A DNA stretch of 64,000 bases from Staphylococcus pettenkoferi (GCF_026659735.1 NZ_JANSKK010000007.1:362878-426877); one strand, 5' to 3'. Numbered from the stretch's first letter, positions 8,712-18,646 are shown. Translations and numbers: made by a program. The notes: generated by a model from the sequence alone, not told the origin.

Positions 8712-9149
8712 ATGCTCGATAAGAATCAACTACTCTATGTTATGACACAACCCGATCTGGAGCGCCTCACTCGATGTGAATTCGTCAACCATTCGTATCT
8801 CTACCCTGGATCATTAAACAAAGTCTTAAATTACCTCATAAGTAGTAGCCGTTTAGATATCAAACATCAGATTGCAACATCTAAAAATCTACTGCACATT
8901 AATAAACTCGTGCCTATTTACGTTAATCAACATCTCACGTTATTCCCGATTAAGCAACAGCGTGCGCCACTTCAAATTTATATCAACGCACATCAAATAC
9001 GAGGTTTAACATCTAAAGGTTCCAGAACACTCATTTATTTCAGTGCACGCAAGCAATTACTCGTCGATGAAGGCTATACCTTAATCCGTAAAAAATGGTT
9101 AGAAAGCTTATCTTTAGCTACTTTCTACAATCAAAATATTGAGCTATAA
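8712..9149 (+). CDS. ecfX: ComK-like protein adjacent to sigS (EcfX)
   Basis: The 145-residue product occupies the place of EcfX, the partner gene of sigS in S. aureus. Its central part (KLVPIYVNQHLTLFPIKQQ, then APLQIYINAHQI) follows the pattern of the ComK competence regulator, in which a short beta segment with FFPT precedes a WI-rich strand. It is shorter than typical ComK and I cannot see whether DNA-contact residues are kept. It is cotranscribed with sigS (3-base gap). Its last 6 bases overlap the end of the convergent membrane-protein gene. Confidence 0.7.
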   Translation: MLDKNQLLYVMTQPDLERLTRCEFVNHSYLYPGSLNKVLNYLISSSRLDIKHQIATSKNLLHINKLVPIYVNQHLTLFPIKQQRAPLQIYINAHQIRGLTSKGSRTLIYFSARKQLLVDEGYTLIRKKWLESLSLATFYNQNIEL

Positions 9150-9602
9150 TGCTTTATTAAATTTGTATTCTAAGAGCTTTTTAGTGAACAAGGCGGTCGT
9201 CTGTTTGATAAGCCAAAGTGCAACGATCACAAGTCCGACGGCCCCTATCAATATAAGGATAGCTGAAAGCATCGTCAAATTCCCCTGTGGGTGGAGGAAA
9301 TAATTCACTGCACTTAAGCTTGCGATAAATCCGAACAGGAAAAGCCCTACTGTAATAACGTAAGACACAAGTAGACCTAGCAATAGAAGCATAAACGTTG
9401 TCGTACTCACGACTTTCTGACGGAAAATATGTGTTTTAAGAAACTGATTAGCAAAAAAGATGGGACGTTGTAGAAGTTGCGCATCTTGGTCTTGTTCAGG
9501 ATCTAGTTGTCGGATAGTTTGGTGTAGTTGCTTTTTCTCTTTCTTATTAAGAAACCACAAATGTTTCGTTACCTTTTGTTGAAATAAATCTTTGTTCATC
9601 AC
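9144..9602 (-). CDS. predicted membrane protein, unknown function
   Basis: A 152-residue protein with a charged N-terminal helical stretch (residues about 1-60, resembling the HAAS-type segment that precedes membrane domains in DUF1129/DUF1700 proteins) followed by two or three hydrophobic segments at about 70-90 and 108-130. No catalytic motif is visible. The first of two adjacent ATG codons lies behind AAAGGAGTAATG. The gene converges on ecfX and overlaps it by 6 bases. Confidence 0.65.
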   Translation of the reverse strand: MMNKDLFQQKVTKHLWFLNKKEKKQLHQTIRQLDPEQDQDAQLLQRPIFFANQFLKTHIFRQKVVSTTTFMLLLLGLLVSYVITVGLFLFGFIASLSAVNYFLHPQGNLTMLSAILILIGAVGLVIVALWLIKQTTALFTKKLLEYKFNKAL

Positions 9603-9685
9603 ATTACTCCTTTAATTACTTCTTTCATCTTAACTGAGATGAGATGGAGGTACAATAGCACGCTCTATATTTTCACATATTAAAA

Positions 9686-9729
9686 TGGCTCGTATTCGAA
9701 AAGTGGTATTCACAATTCGAAACGAGCCA
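9686..9729 (-). terminator. terminator after tal
   Basis: On the minus strand TGGCTCGT-TTCGAA pairs with TTCGAA-ACGAGCCA (one bulged base) and TTTTAAT follows. It is the expected end of the tal transcript. Confidence 0.8.
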
Positions 9730-9815
9730 ATGTTATATTTCAAATTTAATTTCTTGAAAGTTGAACAGCAACCATTGTTTCAAACAACTGCCATTCGAGA
9801 TTCCCTCATTCATCA

Positions 9816-10529
9816 CTAAAGAATAGACAATCCTGAGCTTTGAATATCCTTCGCAAAGCCTTTCACAGTATCGACAGACAGACTTTCGATATCGCGACCT
9901 AAATTGTTATTGACTTTACTTACAACGCCTGCTGGGCACGTAATAATATCTGCACCAATTTCATCGGCTTGAATTACGTTGATCACTTCACGGCAGCTCG
10001 CCCATAATAATTTCACACCTGCTTTACTATGAGTCACTTCCACCGCTTCTTTCATCAATGGTAGAGGGTCCACACCTGTGTCAGCGATGCGTCCTGCAAA
10101 GACAGAAACATATGTCGGTACACCTTCTGTTACTGCATCCGTAATCGCTTGGACTTGTTCCATCGTATAAACTGCTGTGACGTTGAGTTGTACATGTTGT
10201 GCAGATAATTTCTTAATCAACGGAATAGTTGATTCACCTTTCGTATTCACGATCGGAATCTTCACAAACACATTATCTCCATATTGTTGTAGAATTTCAG
10301 CTTCACGCTCCATCGTTTCTAAATCGTCAGCAAAGACTTCAAATGAGATTGATGCGTCAGGGATTTCACGCACCGCTTCTTCAGCGAAAGCCTTGTAGTC
10401 ATCTACGCCCGCTTTCGCCATTAAACTTGGGTTAGTAGTAAACCCATCTACTTCTTTATTTTTATATGCGAGCTTCATCGCTTCGATATCTGCACCGTCA
10501 GCGAAAACTTCAACATTTAACTTTCTCAT
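9816..10529 (-). CDS. tal: transaldolase (short FSA/TalC-like type)
   Basis: The 237-residue enzyme belongs to the short transaldolase/fructose-6-phosphate aldolase branch. The Schiff-base lysine is K90 in VFVKIPIV; TTNPSL near residue 31 and LNVTAVYT near residue 116 are the other barrel motifs. It moves a dihydroxyacetone unit in the non-oxidative pentose phosphate pathway. The same location, close to crcB and metK, is seen in other staphylococci. Single gene with its own terminator; the upstream 267 bases hold the divergent promoters for this gene and the next. Confidence 0.93.
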   Translation of the reverse strand: MRKLNVEVFADGADIEAMKLAYKNKEVDGFTTNPSLMAKAGVDDYKAFAEEAVREIPDASISFEVFADDLETMEREAEILQQYGDNVFVKIPIVNTKGESTIPLIKKLSAQHVQLNVTAVYTMEQVQAITDAVTEGVPTYVSVFAGRIADTGVDPLPLMKEAVEVTHSKAGVKLLWASCREVINVIQADEIGADIITCPAGVVSKVNNNLGRDIESLSVDTVKGFAKDIQSSGLSIL

Positions 10530-10796
10530 TACTTTCTTCCTCCTCTATGAGACCCAACTTAGATAATATATTTATTTAAATCAGTTTGAGTATAATGTTT
10601 AACCTCTTTATACCACCCCTCGTGGCCAAATACTACTCTTTTGCTTGAGAAGTTCGATTACGTTTTGAGGTAGAATTTTTAAAATATCTACAAGATTTAT
10701 TAACTCATCTTCCACTTTTCCATTAAAATGATTTAACGATTACAATCATAGAAAAATATGCTATGATTAAGAAATGTAATATTGGAGGAGGTCAAC

Positions 10797-11102
10797 ATGG
10801 CACGTTCAAAATTATATTTCTATATCGCTATTATTCTCGTATTAATTAGTATTTACTTTAATACGCATAATCCTCTACTCACGAACCATTTTAACTCAAT
10901 GATTAAAGTAATCTTTATGTGTAGTATTATTAACGCGATCATTCTCATCGCTGCAGTAATATTTAATGACAAATCAATTAAACATTTACATGAGAACTCT
11001 GGATGGATTAGATATGCGAGTAAGGTACTACCTTTCGTATTACTCGTCGTTATTCTCTTACATATCGTATCTTTACTATCCACGTTCGGAATTCTCTTCT
11101 AA
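10797..11102 (+). CDS. small membrane protein, unknown function
   Basis: The 101-residue product begins MARSKLYFYIAIILVLISIY and has three predicted membrane helices (about 6-22, 39-60, 76-100) joined by a short charged loop (NDKSIKHLHENSG). I do not recognise a family. The ATG at 10797 follows a strong GGAGGAGGT, which rules out an upstream in-frame start. It is a single gene closed by its own hairpin terminator. Confidence 0.7.
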   Translation: MARSKLYFYIAIILVLISIYFNTHNPLLTNHFNSMIKVIFMCSIINAIILIAAVIFNDKSIKHLHENSGWIRYASKVLPFVLLVVILLHIVSLLSTFGILF

Positions 11103-11107
11103 AGAAC

Positions 11108-11153
11108 AATCCCAGCTCGAGTGACACATGATTCACTGCTTTAAGCTGGGATT
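11108..11153 (+). terminator. terminator after the small membrane gene
   Basis: AATCCCAGCT and AGCTGGGATT pair perfectly, with an inner GTGA/TCAC pairing. It separates the preceding gene from the crcB pair. Confidence 0.75.
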
Positions 11154-11194
11154 CACTTATATATATTGAAATTAACTAAGAAAGAAGGATGTCT

Positions 11195-11563
11195 ATGCAT
11201 CGCTATGTCTATATCTTTCTCGGTGGTAGCATAGGTGCTTTATTACGTTACGGACTAGCTCAACTCAATCATCATGGGTCCTTTCCTATCGGTACTTTCT
11301 GCGCTAATCTTGCAGGTGCCTTTCTCATGGGCCTACTCAGCACGCTTGCCATCCGCTTCTTCAAGAATAATGCGAACTTAAAGAAAGGACTGACGACAGG
11401 GTTACTTGGTGCGCTCACCACTTTCTCAACTTTTCAATTTGAGTGTCTCAATATGTTGCAAGAAGGTTTAATCGGCACGTTAGCCCTGTATGCGATTTCT
11501 AGTTACAGTCTCGGCATTCTATTATGCTATCTCGGCACTCGACTAGGAGGTCGCATACAATGA
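11195..11563 (+). CDS. crcB: fluoride channel subunit CrcB/Fluc (first of pair)
   Basis: The 122-residue membrane protein shows the Fluc signatures [11 protein letters not shown] near residue 9, [14 protein letters not shown], and [16 protein letters not shown] (the phenylalanine-box region). Fluc channels export fluoride as dual-topology dimers; where two genes are adjacent they form a heterodimer. Of two in-frame ATG codons six bases apart, the second (11195) has the better distance from AGAAGG. The stop overlaps the start of the second subunit in an ATGA junction. Confidence 0.9.
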   Translation: MHRYVYIFLGGSIGALLRYGLAQLNHHGSFPIGTFCANLAGAFLMGLLSTLAIRFFKNNANLKKGLTTGLLGALTTFSTFQFECLNMLQEGLIGTLALYAISSYSLGILLCYLGTRLGGRIQ

Positions 11564-11910
11564 CAATCATTTTAATTCTCTTAGGTGGCGGTTGTGGCGC
11601 ACTCATCCGTGGCATGTTAACTGACTTTTGTAATCAACGTTTCAAGCAAAGTTACCCGATTGCGACCATCATCGTTAACATTGTGGGTAGCTTTCTCATT
11701 GAATTCGTGTCTGGTTACAGTCTTCAAGCACACTGGTTATCGCCTTTATTCACGATTGGCTTTTTAGGTGGACTCACTACCTTTTCTACATTATCATCTG
11801 AGTTGGTGAACTTCTTAAATCAACCTCGTCAGCTAGCTCATCTTATCATTTATAGTGTGATTCAATACTTAGGTGCATTCCTTGCTTGTTTACTAGGCTA
11901 CTTTATTTAA
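11560..11910 (+). CDS. crcB: fluoride channel subunit CrcB/Fluc (second of pair)
   Basis: A 116-residue paralogue of the upstream protein: [10 protein letters not shown] at the N terminus, [16 protein letters not shown], then [15 protein letters not shown]. The glycine/threonine/phenylalanine pore motifs are intact, so both halves of a heterodimeric channel look functional. Its ATG shares four bases with the previous stop and lies behind CTAGGAGGT inside the upstream gene, indicating translational coupling. I see no fluoride riboswitch ahead of the pair. Confidence 0.9.
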   Translation: MTIILILLGGGCGALIRGMLTDFCNQRFKQSYPIATIIVNIVGSFLIEFVSGYSLQAHWLSPLFTIGFLGGLTTFSTLSSELVNFLNQPRQLAHLIIYSVIQYLGAFLACLLGYFI

Positions 11911-11913
11911 TTT

Positions 11914-11982
11914 AAAAGGGTACCAGCATCATGGATAGTAGGCTTTTAAACACTAAGCCCTTTCCATGTGCTCGTACCCTTT
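11914..11982. terminator. terminator between crcB pair and aldo-keto reductase
   Basis: AAAGGGTACCAGCA...TCCATG/TGCTCGTACCCTTT forms a long stem with a branched middle, between convergent genes, and T-rich sequence follows on the plus strand. Confidence 0.65.
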
Positions 11983-12018
11983 CTTATTTCTGCACATTTT
12001 AAAAAAATCCTCTATCTA

Positions 12019-12852
12019 TTAACCTTCATATGTCATTGGATTGGGTCCAAATCGTTGATCTGTATCTAACTGATTGATACGCTCCACTTCTTCTTCTGAT
12101 AACTCAAAGTCAAAGATAGCTATATTCTCTTTAATATGTTCTGGATTTGATGAACGCGGAATAGATACGACACCGCGTTGGTAAACCCAACGAAGAATTA
12201 CTTGTGCTGGCGTTTTACCCAACTTGTCCGAAATCTCACCAATCGTATCATTCGTTAAAGCTTCGCCACGTGCGAGAGAGGACCATGACTCTAAGTAAAT
12301 ATGTTGTGCGTTGAGGTACAGACTTAGCTTACGTTGTTGGAATGTCGGATGGAATTCAACTTGGTTGATAACCGGTTTAATCGAAACTTGAGCTAACAAC
12401 GCCTCCAACTGTTCAGGTTCGAAGTTACAAACACCGATATTTCGCACATTCGTATCATTGTACAAATCCTCCATTCCATGCCAAGTATCGACCATGACCG
12501 CTTCGTCAGTCCCCGGCCAATGCATGAGATAAAGATCTAAATAATCTAAACCTAGCTTCTTAAGTGAGGCGATGTAAGCTGTTTCAACGTTTGCACGTCC
12601 ATAATCTGTTAACCATAGTTTAGACGTCACAAATAGATCTTCTCGTGTTAAATCACTTTCTTGTAATGCTTCTCGAATACCTTCACCTACTGCTTGCTCA
12701 TTACCGTAACGCGTCGCAGTATCAATATGGCGATAACCATTGAGTATTGCTGTCTTCACTGCGTGTTTACATGTTTCATAATCAGTCAGTTCAAACGTAC
12801 CGAAACCAAGCATCGGCATTTCATGACCGTTATAGAATTCAATATTCTTCAT
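12019..12852 (-). CDS. aldo/keto reductase
   Basis: A 277-residue NADPH-dependent reductase of the AKR5 type. The catalytic tetrad is visible: Asp and Tyr in HIDTATRYGNE (near residues 46-52), Lys in VTSKLW and His in LMHWPG. The cofactor end carries SIPRSSNPEHI and the C-terminal NPMTYEG. The substrate cannot be read from the sequence; relatives reduce methylglyoxal and other small carbonyls. The ATG at 12852 follows GGGAGG; an earlier in-frame ATG lacks a ribosome site. Confidence 0.9.
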   Translation of the reverse strand: MKNIEFYNGHEMPMLGFGTFELTDYETCKHAVKTAILNGYRHIDTATRYGNEQAVGEGIREALQESDLTREDLFVTSKLWLTDYGRANVETAYIASLKKLGLDYLDLYLMHWPGTDEAVMVDTWHGMEDLYNDTNVRNIGVCNFEPEQLEALLAQVSIKPVINQVEFHPTFQQRKLSLYLNAQHIYLESWSSLARGEALTNDTIGEISDKLGKTPAQVILRWVYQRGVVSIPRSSNPEHIKENIAIFDFELSEEEVERINQLDTDQRFGPNPMTYEG

Positions 12853-12949
12853 GTTTCGCCCTCCCAAAGTGTTATGATATGTATCCTTCACCCTATTATT
12901 TTACCCTATAGGTGTTATGAGATAACAACCAGAGTCTCACATAGCGTAA

Positions 12950-12994
12950 AAGGAGTGGAACTGAAATTACAACAATTTCATCGTCCCACTCCTT
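12950..12994 (-). terminator. terminator after the NERD-like gene
   Basis: AAGGAGTGG and CCCACTCCTT arms with an inner GAAATT/AATTTC pairing; on the minus strand TTTT follows the stem. It is the GAGTGGGAC-type hairpin common after staphylococcal genes. Confidence 0.7.
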
Positions 12995-13060
12995 CATATT
13001 AGCTGACGTATCATGCGACTCGCTTGTGAGTCTTACTTCACTTCAAATGTACTGTCTAAC

Positions 13061-13969
13061 TTAATTAAATGTTTCAATTTCTTCCATAATGCGTTGTAAC
13101 TCGTTGACGTCATATTGAATACGACCATGGAAGACGAATTTATTAAAGTATTCGTCGAGTTGCTCAGGTCCAACGAGCACTTTTGAACCTGAAGTTTGTG
13201 CGTAGTTAGAAATTGTAACGTCGCCATCATTTTTAGGATTAAAGTAAAGAATTGTCGTTGGCGCAAATTTAAGATTTAAGCGTGTTTGTAAATCTGTAGC
13301 TACTTTCTCGATATCTTCTAATTGTGAAGAGTAGTCGATGACAGACAAGGAATGTTGATCCTCATTTTGATCAAACACTAAAGTATGACGGTCCTTTTTA
13401 GACAAATCTAATGTGTCAAAGATTTGCTCTAACATCGGTTGCTCTTTAAATTGAGCTGCGCTAACACCATTCATGACATGTCCTTTGAGTAACTGTGAAT
13501 CAATAATGTAAAGACCTGTACGTGTAAGTACAAGATGACTGATACGCTTCACGTCATCAAATTCGTTACGCGGCAAGAAGATATTTGCCATGATGTGCAT
13601 ATCTTCTGGGCGAATACGTTTCTCATTAACTAAGCGTTCACGAATACCAATTAAACGCATATCCGTAACATACTCGCTGTGATTCTTAGAGAATAATTTC
13701 AACGCATCAATTTCTCTATCTTTCGCATTGACAGTCGCTTGATGTTCTTCTTTCTGCTTAGTGACTACTTTCTTGTTCTCAACGCGTTCCTTCTCTAACG
13801 CATCCGCATGTTCATCGTTCAGCGTTTGTTCGCGTGATTCATATTGATCTTTAATCTTATTCTGCGCCTTCTTCTTACTTGATAAGGCTACGATAAATAA
13901 GATAAAGCAAATAATCGCTACGACGATCGCTACGATTAAACCAATTTCTATTGGTCCAAATGAACTCAT
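13061..13969 (-). CDS. membrane-anchored coiled-coil protein with NERD-like domain
   Basis: The 302-residue protein has one N-terminal membrane helix (about residues 8-29), a charged coiled coil (about 33-92, Lys/Glu rich) and a C-terminal alpha/beta domain. The segment ISHLVLTRTGLYIIDSQLLKG near residue 143 resembles the core of NERD (nuclease-related) domains, in which a hydrophobic strand precedes an acidic residue and Q/K. I cannot confirm an active nuclease. Single gene behind AAAAGGAG, between the aldo-keto reductase and metK. Confidence 0.65.
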   Translation of the reverse strand: MSSFGPIEIGLIVAIVVAIICFILFIVALSSKKKAQNKIKDQYESREQTLNDEHADALEKERVENKKVVTKQKEEHQATVNAKDREIDALKLFSKNHSEYVTDMRLIGIRERLVNEKRIRPEDMHIMANIFLPRNEFDDVKRISHLVLTRTGLYIIDSQLLKGHVMNGVSAAQFKEQPMLEQIFDTLDLSKKDRHTLVFDQNEDQHSLSVIDYSSQLEDIEKVATDLQTRLNLKFAPTTILYFNPKNDGDVTISNYAQTSGSKVLVGPEQLDEYFNKFVFHGRIQYDVNELQRIMEEIETFN

Positions 13970-14052
13970 TATTACAACGCTCCTTTTATACTCTTTTCAC
14001 TTATTATAATAGATAAAATGATATCATTCGACTACATTGTGCCGAATTTCAA

Positions 14053-15252
14053 TTATTGTTTTTGAACGGTATCTTTTAATAAGTTCACTTTATCTAGTTT
14101 TTCCCAAGGTAATAAGACATCTGTGCGACCGAAATGTCCATAAGCGGCAGTTTGTTTATAGATTGGTTGCTTCAAATCTAGCATTTTAATAATACCTGCT
14201 GGACGTAAATCGAAATGTTCGCGAACAGCAGAAACGAGCGCTTCTTCGCCCACTTTACCTGTACCGAACGTATCAATTGCGATAGATACGGGCTCAGCCA
14301 CACCAATCGCATAAGCGAGTTGAACTTCACATTTCTCAGCGAGGTCTGCTGCTACGATATTCTTCGCCACATAACGTGCGGCATACGCTGCAGAACGGTC
14401 CACTTTCGTTGGATCTTTCCCACTGAAACAACCACCGCCGTGACGCGCATAACCACCATACGTATCAACAATAATCTTACGACCTGTGAGTCCAGCATCA
14501 CCTTGTGGTCCACCGATGACGAAACGTCCTGTAGGGTTGATGTAGAAACGTGTCTCTTCGTCTAACAAGTCGTCAGGCACTGTTGGATAAATCACGTGTT
14601 CTTTCATGTCTTTCTCAATTTGATCTAAATCTGTATCTTCAGCATGTTGTGTAGAAAGGACAATCGTATCAATACGATGTGGTTTGTCGTTCTCATCATA
14701 TTCTACTGTAACTTGAACTTTACCATCTGGGCGCAAGTAATTAAGAATATTATCGCGACGCACATCAGATAAACGTTTCGCAAGTTGATGAGATAAGAAG
14801 ATAGGTAGCGGCATATAGGTATCGGTTTCATTCGTAGCATAACCGAACATGAGTCCTTGATCGCCTGCGCCTGTCGCTTCGATTTCTTCTTCTGAAATCT
14901 CTTTACGATATTCGAGTGCTTTGTCGACACCTTGTGCAATATCTGGAGATTGCTCATCAATCGCTGTGAGCACAGCCATCGTCTGACTATCATAACCGTA
15001 TTTAGCACGCGTATAACCAATGCCTTTTATCGTTTCACGCACAACTTTAGGAATGTCGACATATGTACGTGTAGATATTTCTCCAGAGATGAGCGCCATC
15101 CCAGTCGTCACTGTCGTCTCACAAGCGACACGTGCATCGGGGTCATCTTTCAATATTTCATCTAGTATGGCATCTGATATTTGATCAGCTATCTTGTCTG
15201 GGTGGCCTTCAGTTACTGATTCTGAAGTGAATAATCTCTTATTATAAGTCAT
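14053..15252 (-). CDS. metK: S-adenosylmethionine synthetase MetK
   Basis: MetK makes S-adenosylmethionine from methionine and ATP. The 399-residue protein has all signature stretches: [16 protein letters not shown] near residue 13, [12 protein letters not shown] near 118, and [19 protein letters not shown] near 265. The ATG at 15252 lies behind AAAGGAG; an in-frame ATG 14 codons upstream has none. Expression is set by the SAM riboswitch and terminator directly upstream, giving feedback by its own product. Confidence 0.97.
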   Translation of the reverse strand: MTYNKRLFTSESVTEGHPDKIADQISDAILDEILKDDPDARVACETTVTTGMALISGEISTRTYVDIPKVVRETIKGIGYTRAKYGYDSQTMAVLTAIDEQSPDIAQGVDKALEYRKEISEEEIEATGAGDQGLMFGYATNETDTYMPLPIFLSHQLAKRLSDVRRDNILNYLRPDGKVQVTVEYDENDKPHRIDTIVLSTQHAEDTDLDQIEKDMKEHVIYPTVPDDLLDEETRFYINPTGRFVIGGPQGDAGLTGRKIIVDTYGGYARHGGGCFSGKDPTKVDRSAAYAARYVAKNIVAADLAEKCEVQLAYAIGVAEPVSIAIDTFGTGKVGEEALVSAVREHFDLRPAGIIKMLDLKQPIYKQTAAYGHFGRTDVLLPWEKLDKVNLLKDTVQKQ

Positions 15253-15304
15253 AATGTACTCCTTTATATATAGATTACGAATATTCCCCTCCAACAGAGC
15301 TTAA

Positions 15305-15346
15305 CAAAAAAGAGCCTTCTTCACTACATAGTTAGAGAGAAGGCTC
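15305..15346 (-). terminator. SAM riboswitch terminator before metK
   Basis: GAGCCTTCTCTCT pairs with a GAAGAAGGCTC arm on the minus strand, followed by TTTTTT. It is the off-state hairpin of the S-box leader. Confidence 0.92.
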
Positions 15347-15360
15347 AGTACGTCCATTCG

Positions 15361-15473
15361 CTCTTATCGTTCAGACACTTGCGTCTGCAAACGGTTTGGC
15401 ACCTTTCTTCACACTTGAGAAGAGGTTGCTGGGCTTCCTTGGGTCCATGTCCCTCCACCACTCAGGATAAGAG
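15361..15473 (-). promoter_or_regulatory. SAM-I riboswitch (S-box)
   Basis: The minus strand shows the S-box core: CTCTTATCCTGAGTGGTGGAGGGA, GGACCCAAGGAAGCCCAGCAACC, GGTGCCAAACCG, a variable P4 stem, and the closing GATAAGAG that pairs with the first arm. It binds SAM and terminates metK transcription. Confidence 0.96.
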
Positions 15474-15488
15474 AATCCGTTACTTCTA

Positions 15489-15517
15489 ATAGTACCTAAA
15501 CTGACCATTGATGTCAA
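15489..15517 (-). promoter_or_regulatory. metK sigma-A promoter
   Basis: On the minus strand TTGACA is followed after 17 bases by TACTAT, placing the start point just ahead of the S-box aptamer. Confidence 0.75.
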
Positions 15518-15629
15518 TTTAACTTTTTCGACATATTCTTTCATATATCGGTATGGAATATTAACATAAATGTGTTATACTTTTTAACTGTAAAGGCTTA
15601 CATTAAAATTACCGCTGGAGGGATTAAGT

Positions 15630-17219
15630 ATGGCAACTGATACGTATACTTACACGAACAAGATTAAGAATTTATTAAAAAAACCTAGCTCACTATTCCA
15701 ACTTTCGACAACAGAACTGTATTACAAAATCATCGAGAATAACGAAGGAGAACTCACTGAATTAGGCGCTATTAATGCGAGAACTGGTAAGTACACGGGC
15801 CGTTCACCAAAAGACAAATTTATCGTGACAGAGCCTTCCTATAAAGACGACATCGATTGGGGCGAAGTGAACCAACCTATCGATGAAGAAACGTTCCTCA
15901 AATTATATGACAAAGTTCTCGACTACTTAGAAGCGAAGGACGAATTGTACGTCTTCAAAGGCTTTGCAGGTAGCGACAAGAAGACCACTCTTCCTCTTAC
16001 TGTCATCAACGAATTAGCATGGCATAACCTCTTTGCTCAAAATATGTTTATTCGTCCTGAAAGTAAGAAAGAAGCTGAATCTATCGATAGTGGTTTCACA
16101 ATCGTTTCTGCTCCTAAATTCAAAGCGGATCCAGCAGTAGACGGTACAAATTCTGAAACGTTTATCATCGTGTCATTCAAGCATAAGATTGTACTTATCG
16201 GTGGTACAGAATATGCGGGCGAAATGAAGAAGAGTATCTTCTCTGTAATGAACTACCTACTACCTAAAGGCAACATCATGAGCATGCACTGCTCTGCTAA
16301 CGTTGGTAAGAAAGGCGACGTAGCGTTATTCTTCGGCCTATCAGGTACAGGTAAGACAACATTATCTGCGGCAGCTGACCGTAAACTCATCGGTGACGAC
16401 GAACACGGTTGGAACGAAGATGGTATCTTCAACATCGAAGGCGGTTGCTACGCGAAAGCAATCAACCTTTCTCGCAAAAAAGAACCTCAAATCTACGATG
16501 CGATTAAATACGGTACAGTACTAGAAAATGTCGTTGTAGATAGCGAAGGTAATGTTGACTTCGATGATAACTACTACACTGAGAATACACGTGCAGCTTA
16601 CCCTATCCACCATATTGATAATATCGTGGTACCTTCAAAAGCAGCACATCCTAACACAATCATCTTCTTAACAGCAGATGCATTTGGTGTACTTCCACCG
16701 ATTTCTAAATTAACGAAACAACAAGCGATGTATCACTTCTTAAGTGGCTTTACATCTAAACTTGCAGGTACTGAACGCGGTGTTACTGAACCTGAACCAT
16801 CATTCTCAACTTGCTTCGGTGCGCCATTCATGCCATTAAATGCGAAAGTTTACGCTAACTTATTAGGTGAACACATTGATAAACATGATGTTGATGTATA
16901 CTTAGTCAACACAGGTTGGACTGGCGGTAAATATGGTGTAGGCCGTCGTATTAACTTAAATTACACTCGTAAGATGGTTGACCAAGCAATTACAGGTGAA
17001 TTGAAAAATGCAGAATTCACTAAAGATGAAATGTTTGGCTTAAACATCCCTAAAGATATAGAAGGAGTACCACAAACAATTCTTAATCCTATCAATGCTT
17101 GGAGTAAGCCAGAAGAATACAAAGAACAAGCACAAGACTTAATCAGCCGCTTCAAAGATAACTTCGCTAAATTCGGTGAAGAAGCAGAAGACATTGCTCA
17201 AGCAGGTGGCTTCGAATAA
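15630..17219 (+). CDS. pckA: phosphoenolpyruvate carboxykinase (ATP) PckA
   Basis: PckA turns oxaloacetate and ATP into phosphoenolpyruvate, the entry step of gluconeogenesis. The 529-residue enzyme shows the ATP-site P-loop [12 protein letters not shown] near residue 236, the metal/substrate motif LIGDDEHGW, and FRSSAR-like substrate contacts early ([18 protein letters not shown]). Length is normal for the ATP-dependent family. The ATG follows CTGGAGGGA. It is divergent from metK and ends in its own terminator, so it is a single-gene unit. Confidence 0.97.
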   Translation: MATDTYTYTNKIKNLLKKPSSLFQLSTTELYYKIIENNEGELTELGAINARTGKYTGRSPKDKFIVTEPSYKDDIDWGEVNQPIDEETFLKLYDKVLDYLEAKDELYVFKGFAGSDKKTTLPLTVINELAWHNLFAQNMFIRPESKKEAESIDSGFTIVSAPKFKADPAVDGTNSETFIIVSFKHKIVLIGGTEYAGEMKKSIFSVMNYLLPKGNIMSMHCSANVGKKGDVALFFGLSGTGKTTLSAAADRKLIGDDEHGWNEDGIFNIEGGCYAKAINLSRKKEPQIYDAIKYGTVLENVVVDSEGNVDFDDNYYTENTRAAYPIHHIDNIVVPSKAAHPNTIIFLTADAFGVLPPISKLTKQQAMYHFLSGFTSKLAGTERGVTEPEPSFSTCFGAPFMPLNAKVYANLLGEHIDKHDVDVYLVNTGWTGGKYGVGRRINLNYTRKMVDQAITGELKNAEFTKDEMFGLNIPKDIEGVPQTILNPINAWSKPEEYKEQAQDLISRFKDNFAKFGEEAEDIAQAGGFE

Positions 17220-17256
17220 GTTAATCTAGCGTGGTTAACGTCATACTAATGTTAAA

Positions 17257-17292
17257 GAAAAACGTCAATTTCGAGCGAAATTGACGTTTTTT
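17257..17292. terminator. pckA terminator (bidirectional)
   Basis: AAAAACGTCAATTTCG and an AAATTGACGTTTTTT arm form a nearly perfect stem with A and T tracts on both sides; it ends pckA and can also stop the minus-strand hydrolase transcript. Confidence 0.9.
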
Positions 17293-17412
17293 GTATTGCT
17301 GATATTAAGTTATTTGACGATTCAACCTCATCGTACACTATTCCTGATGCCCCTACTTTTTCAAAGTAATAAAGCATACTCACAGCGATATGACTCACCC
17401 TCTATCAGTCAT

Positions 17413-18192
17413 CTACTTACTAAGCTGGCCTTGTTCAACACGCGTCATCCAATCGTGAATGTGCGTTAAGGTGGCTCTCATATAAGGAGGTCGTGGCACA
17501 TGACCTTCTGTCGGTTGATACCACGTTTCGTAAGTTGCCCCCACACGTCTTAATACACCTTCTAAATGATGTGCTTGTTGAATACCAACTTGTCGATCTG
17601 CACCGCCATGGACGATTAAGATAGGTGGACTCTGCTGATGAAGTTGCGATAAAGCATCTCGGTCTCGATATGCTTCAGGATGTTTACGAGGATGGCCAAT
17701 CATTCGACGCATCATGCCTCTTAAATCTACTCGCTCCTCATACATCATCCTTAAATCAGTCACACCGCCCCATATTATGAAACTTGTTACAGGTAAGTGC
17801 TGGAAAGTCAGTAAGCCTTGAATTCCTCCTCGCGAGAACCCAATCATATGTATAGGCGTCTCAGGATAACTTGCTCGCAATTGATTTAGAGCGACCGTCA
17901 CATCGTGCAAATCATCACCACAGAATTGATCCTTGCCTTCACTTCCGTTATTCCCACGATAGTATGGCGCAAAGACGAGCGTGTGTGGATCGCTAAATTG
18001 GAGTAAACGCGCTGTACGTACTCGCCCTACCTGCCCTTTTCCACCACGTAGATACACGACGATACGCGCCACTTCACGTTGAGGCGCTAGCAACAATCCT
18101 TTTAACTTCAAACCATCAACCTCATAGGTCACTTCACTACATACATGGTCCTTCAAATCGACCGGCATACGTTTAGAGTTAATATAATCCAA
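17413..18192 (-). CDS. alpha/beta hydrolase, prolyl-oligopeptidase (S9) type
   Basis: The 259-residue protein has an alpha/beta-hydrolase layout: nucleophile elbow GFSRGG near residue 125, acid in HGGADRQVG near 204 and histidine in EGHVPRP near 234. It resembles staphylococcal proteins annotated as S9-family peptidases, but the short length without a propeller means the substrate is open. The likely start is TTG at 18192, which overlaps the upstream Nudix gene by 14 bases; ATG at 18168 is the alternative. The overlap points to coupled translation. Confidence 0.8.
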   Translation of the reverse strand: MDYINSKRMPVDLKDHVCSEVTYEVDGLKLKGLLLAPQREVARIVVYLRGGKGQVGRVRTARLLQFSDPHTLVFAPYYRGNNGSEGKDQFCGDDLHDVTVALNQLRASYPETPIHMIGFSRGGIQGLLTFQHLPVTSFIIWGGVTDLRMMYEERVDLRGMMRRMIGHPRKHPEAYRDRDALSQLHQQSPPILIVHGGADRQVGIQQAHHLEGVLRRVGATYETWYQPTEGHVPRPPYMRATLTHIHDWMTRVEQGQLSK

Positions 18193-18646
18193 GTGCTTTC
18201 ACTCTTTCTACACAGTGTAAAATCGCTGCATCCCGCAGTAGATAGCTCTTCTGCTCTTCAGGAATGTCATCCAAGTATTTATAGAACACTGGGCCCTTGG
18301 TTTCTAGATAATCATCTTTATTACACAGGTCATCCACTTCAACAAAGTAGACATCTTTACTAAAGGGTTGGCCATTCGTCCGATGCACGACATATTGCGC
18401 GATGTATTGGGCGTCTTTCACCTTGCCACCTGTCTCTTCAAAGAGTTCTCGTTCCATCGCCTCTCTAGAAGATTCCCCAGGTTCTCTCTTGCCTCCTGGA
18501 AATTCAATCCCACGCCGACGATGATTCGTTAAGAGGAATTGATCGTCCATGCGTGTGATCATTAAGACGTGCTGACCTGTAGGTTCATCTCGCTCGGTAC
18601 GATACTCCAACGTTACCTTATCCTGCTCTTGATCGGTAAACTGCAT
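18179..18646 (-). CDS. ytkD: Nudix hydrolase, YtkD/MutT-like
   Basis: A 155-residue nucleotide hydrolase with a complete Nudix box, GGKREPGESSREAMERELFEE followed by TGG, at about residues 53-76. YtkD-type enzymes clean oxidised or excess nucleoside triphosphates. It begins at an ATG behind GGGGGACATGGGG and overlaps the downstream hydrolase gene by 14 bases. It is divergent from yidD, with only 68 bases between the two starts for both promoters. Confidence 0.85.
   Translation of the reverse strand: MQFTDQEQDKVTLEYRTERDEPTGQHVLMITRMDDQFLLTNHRRRGIEFPGGKREPGESSREAMERELFEETGGKVKDAQYIAQYVVHRTNGQPFSKDVYFVEVDDLCNKDDYLETKGPVFYKYLDDIPEEQKSYLLRDAAILHCVERVKALGLY

Noticed and set aside
11103..11194. 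Possible fluoride riboswitch upstream of the crcB pair
   Set aside because: The short interval holds only the previous terminator and a ribosome site; the crcB-motif pseudoknot sequence is not seen.
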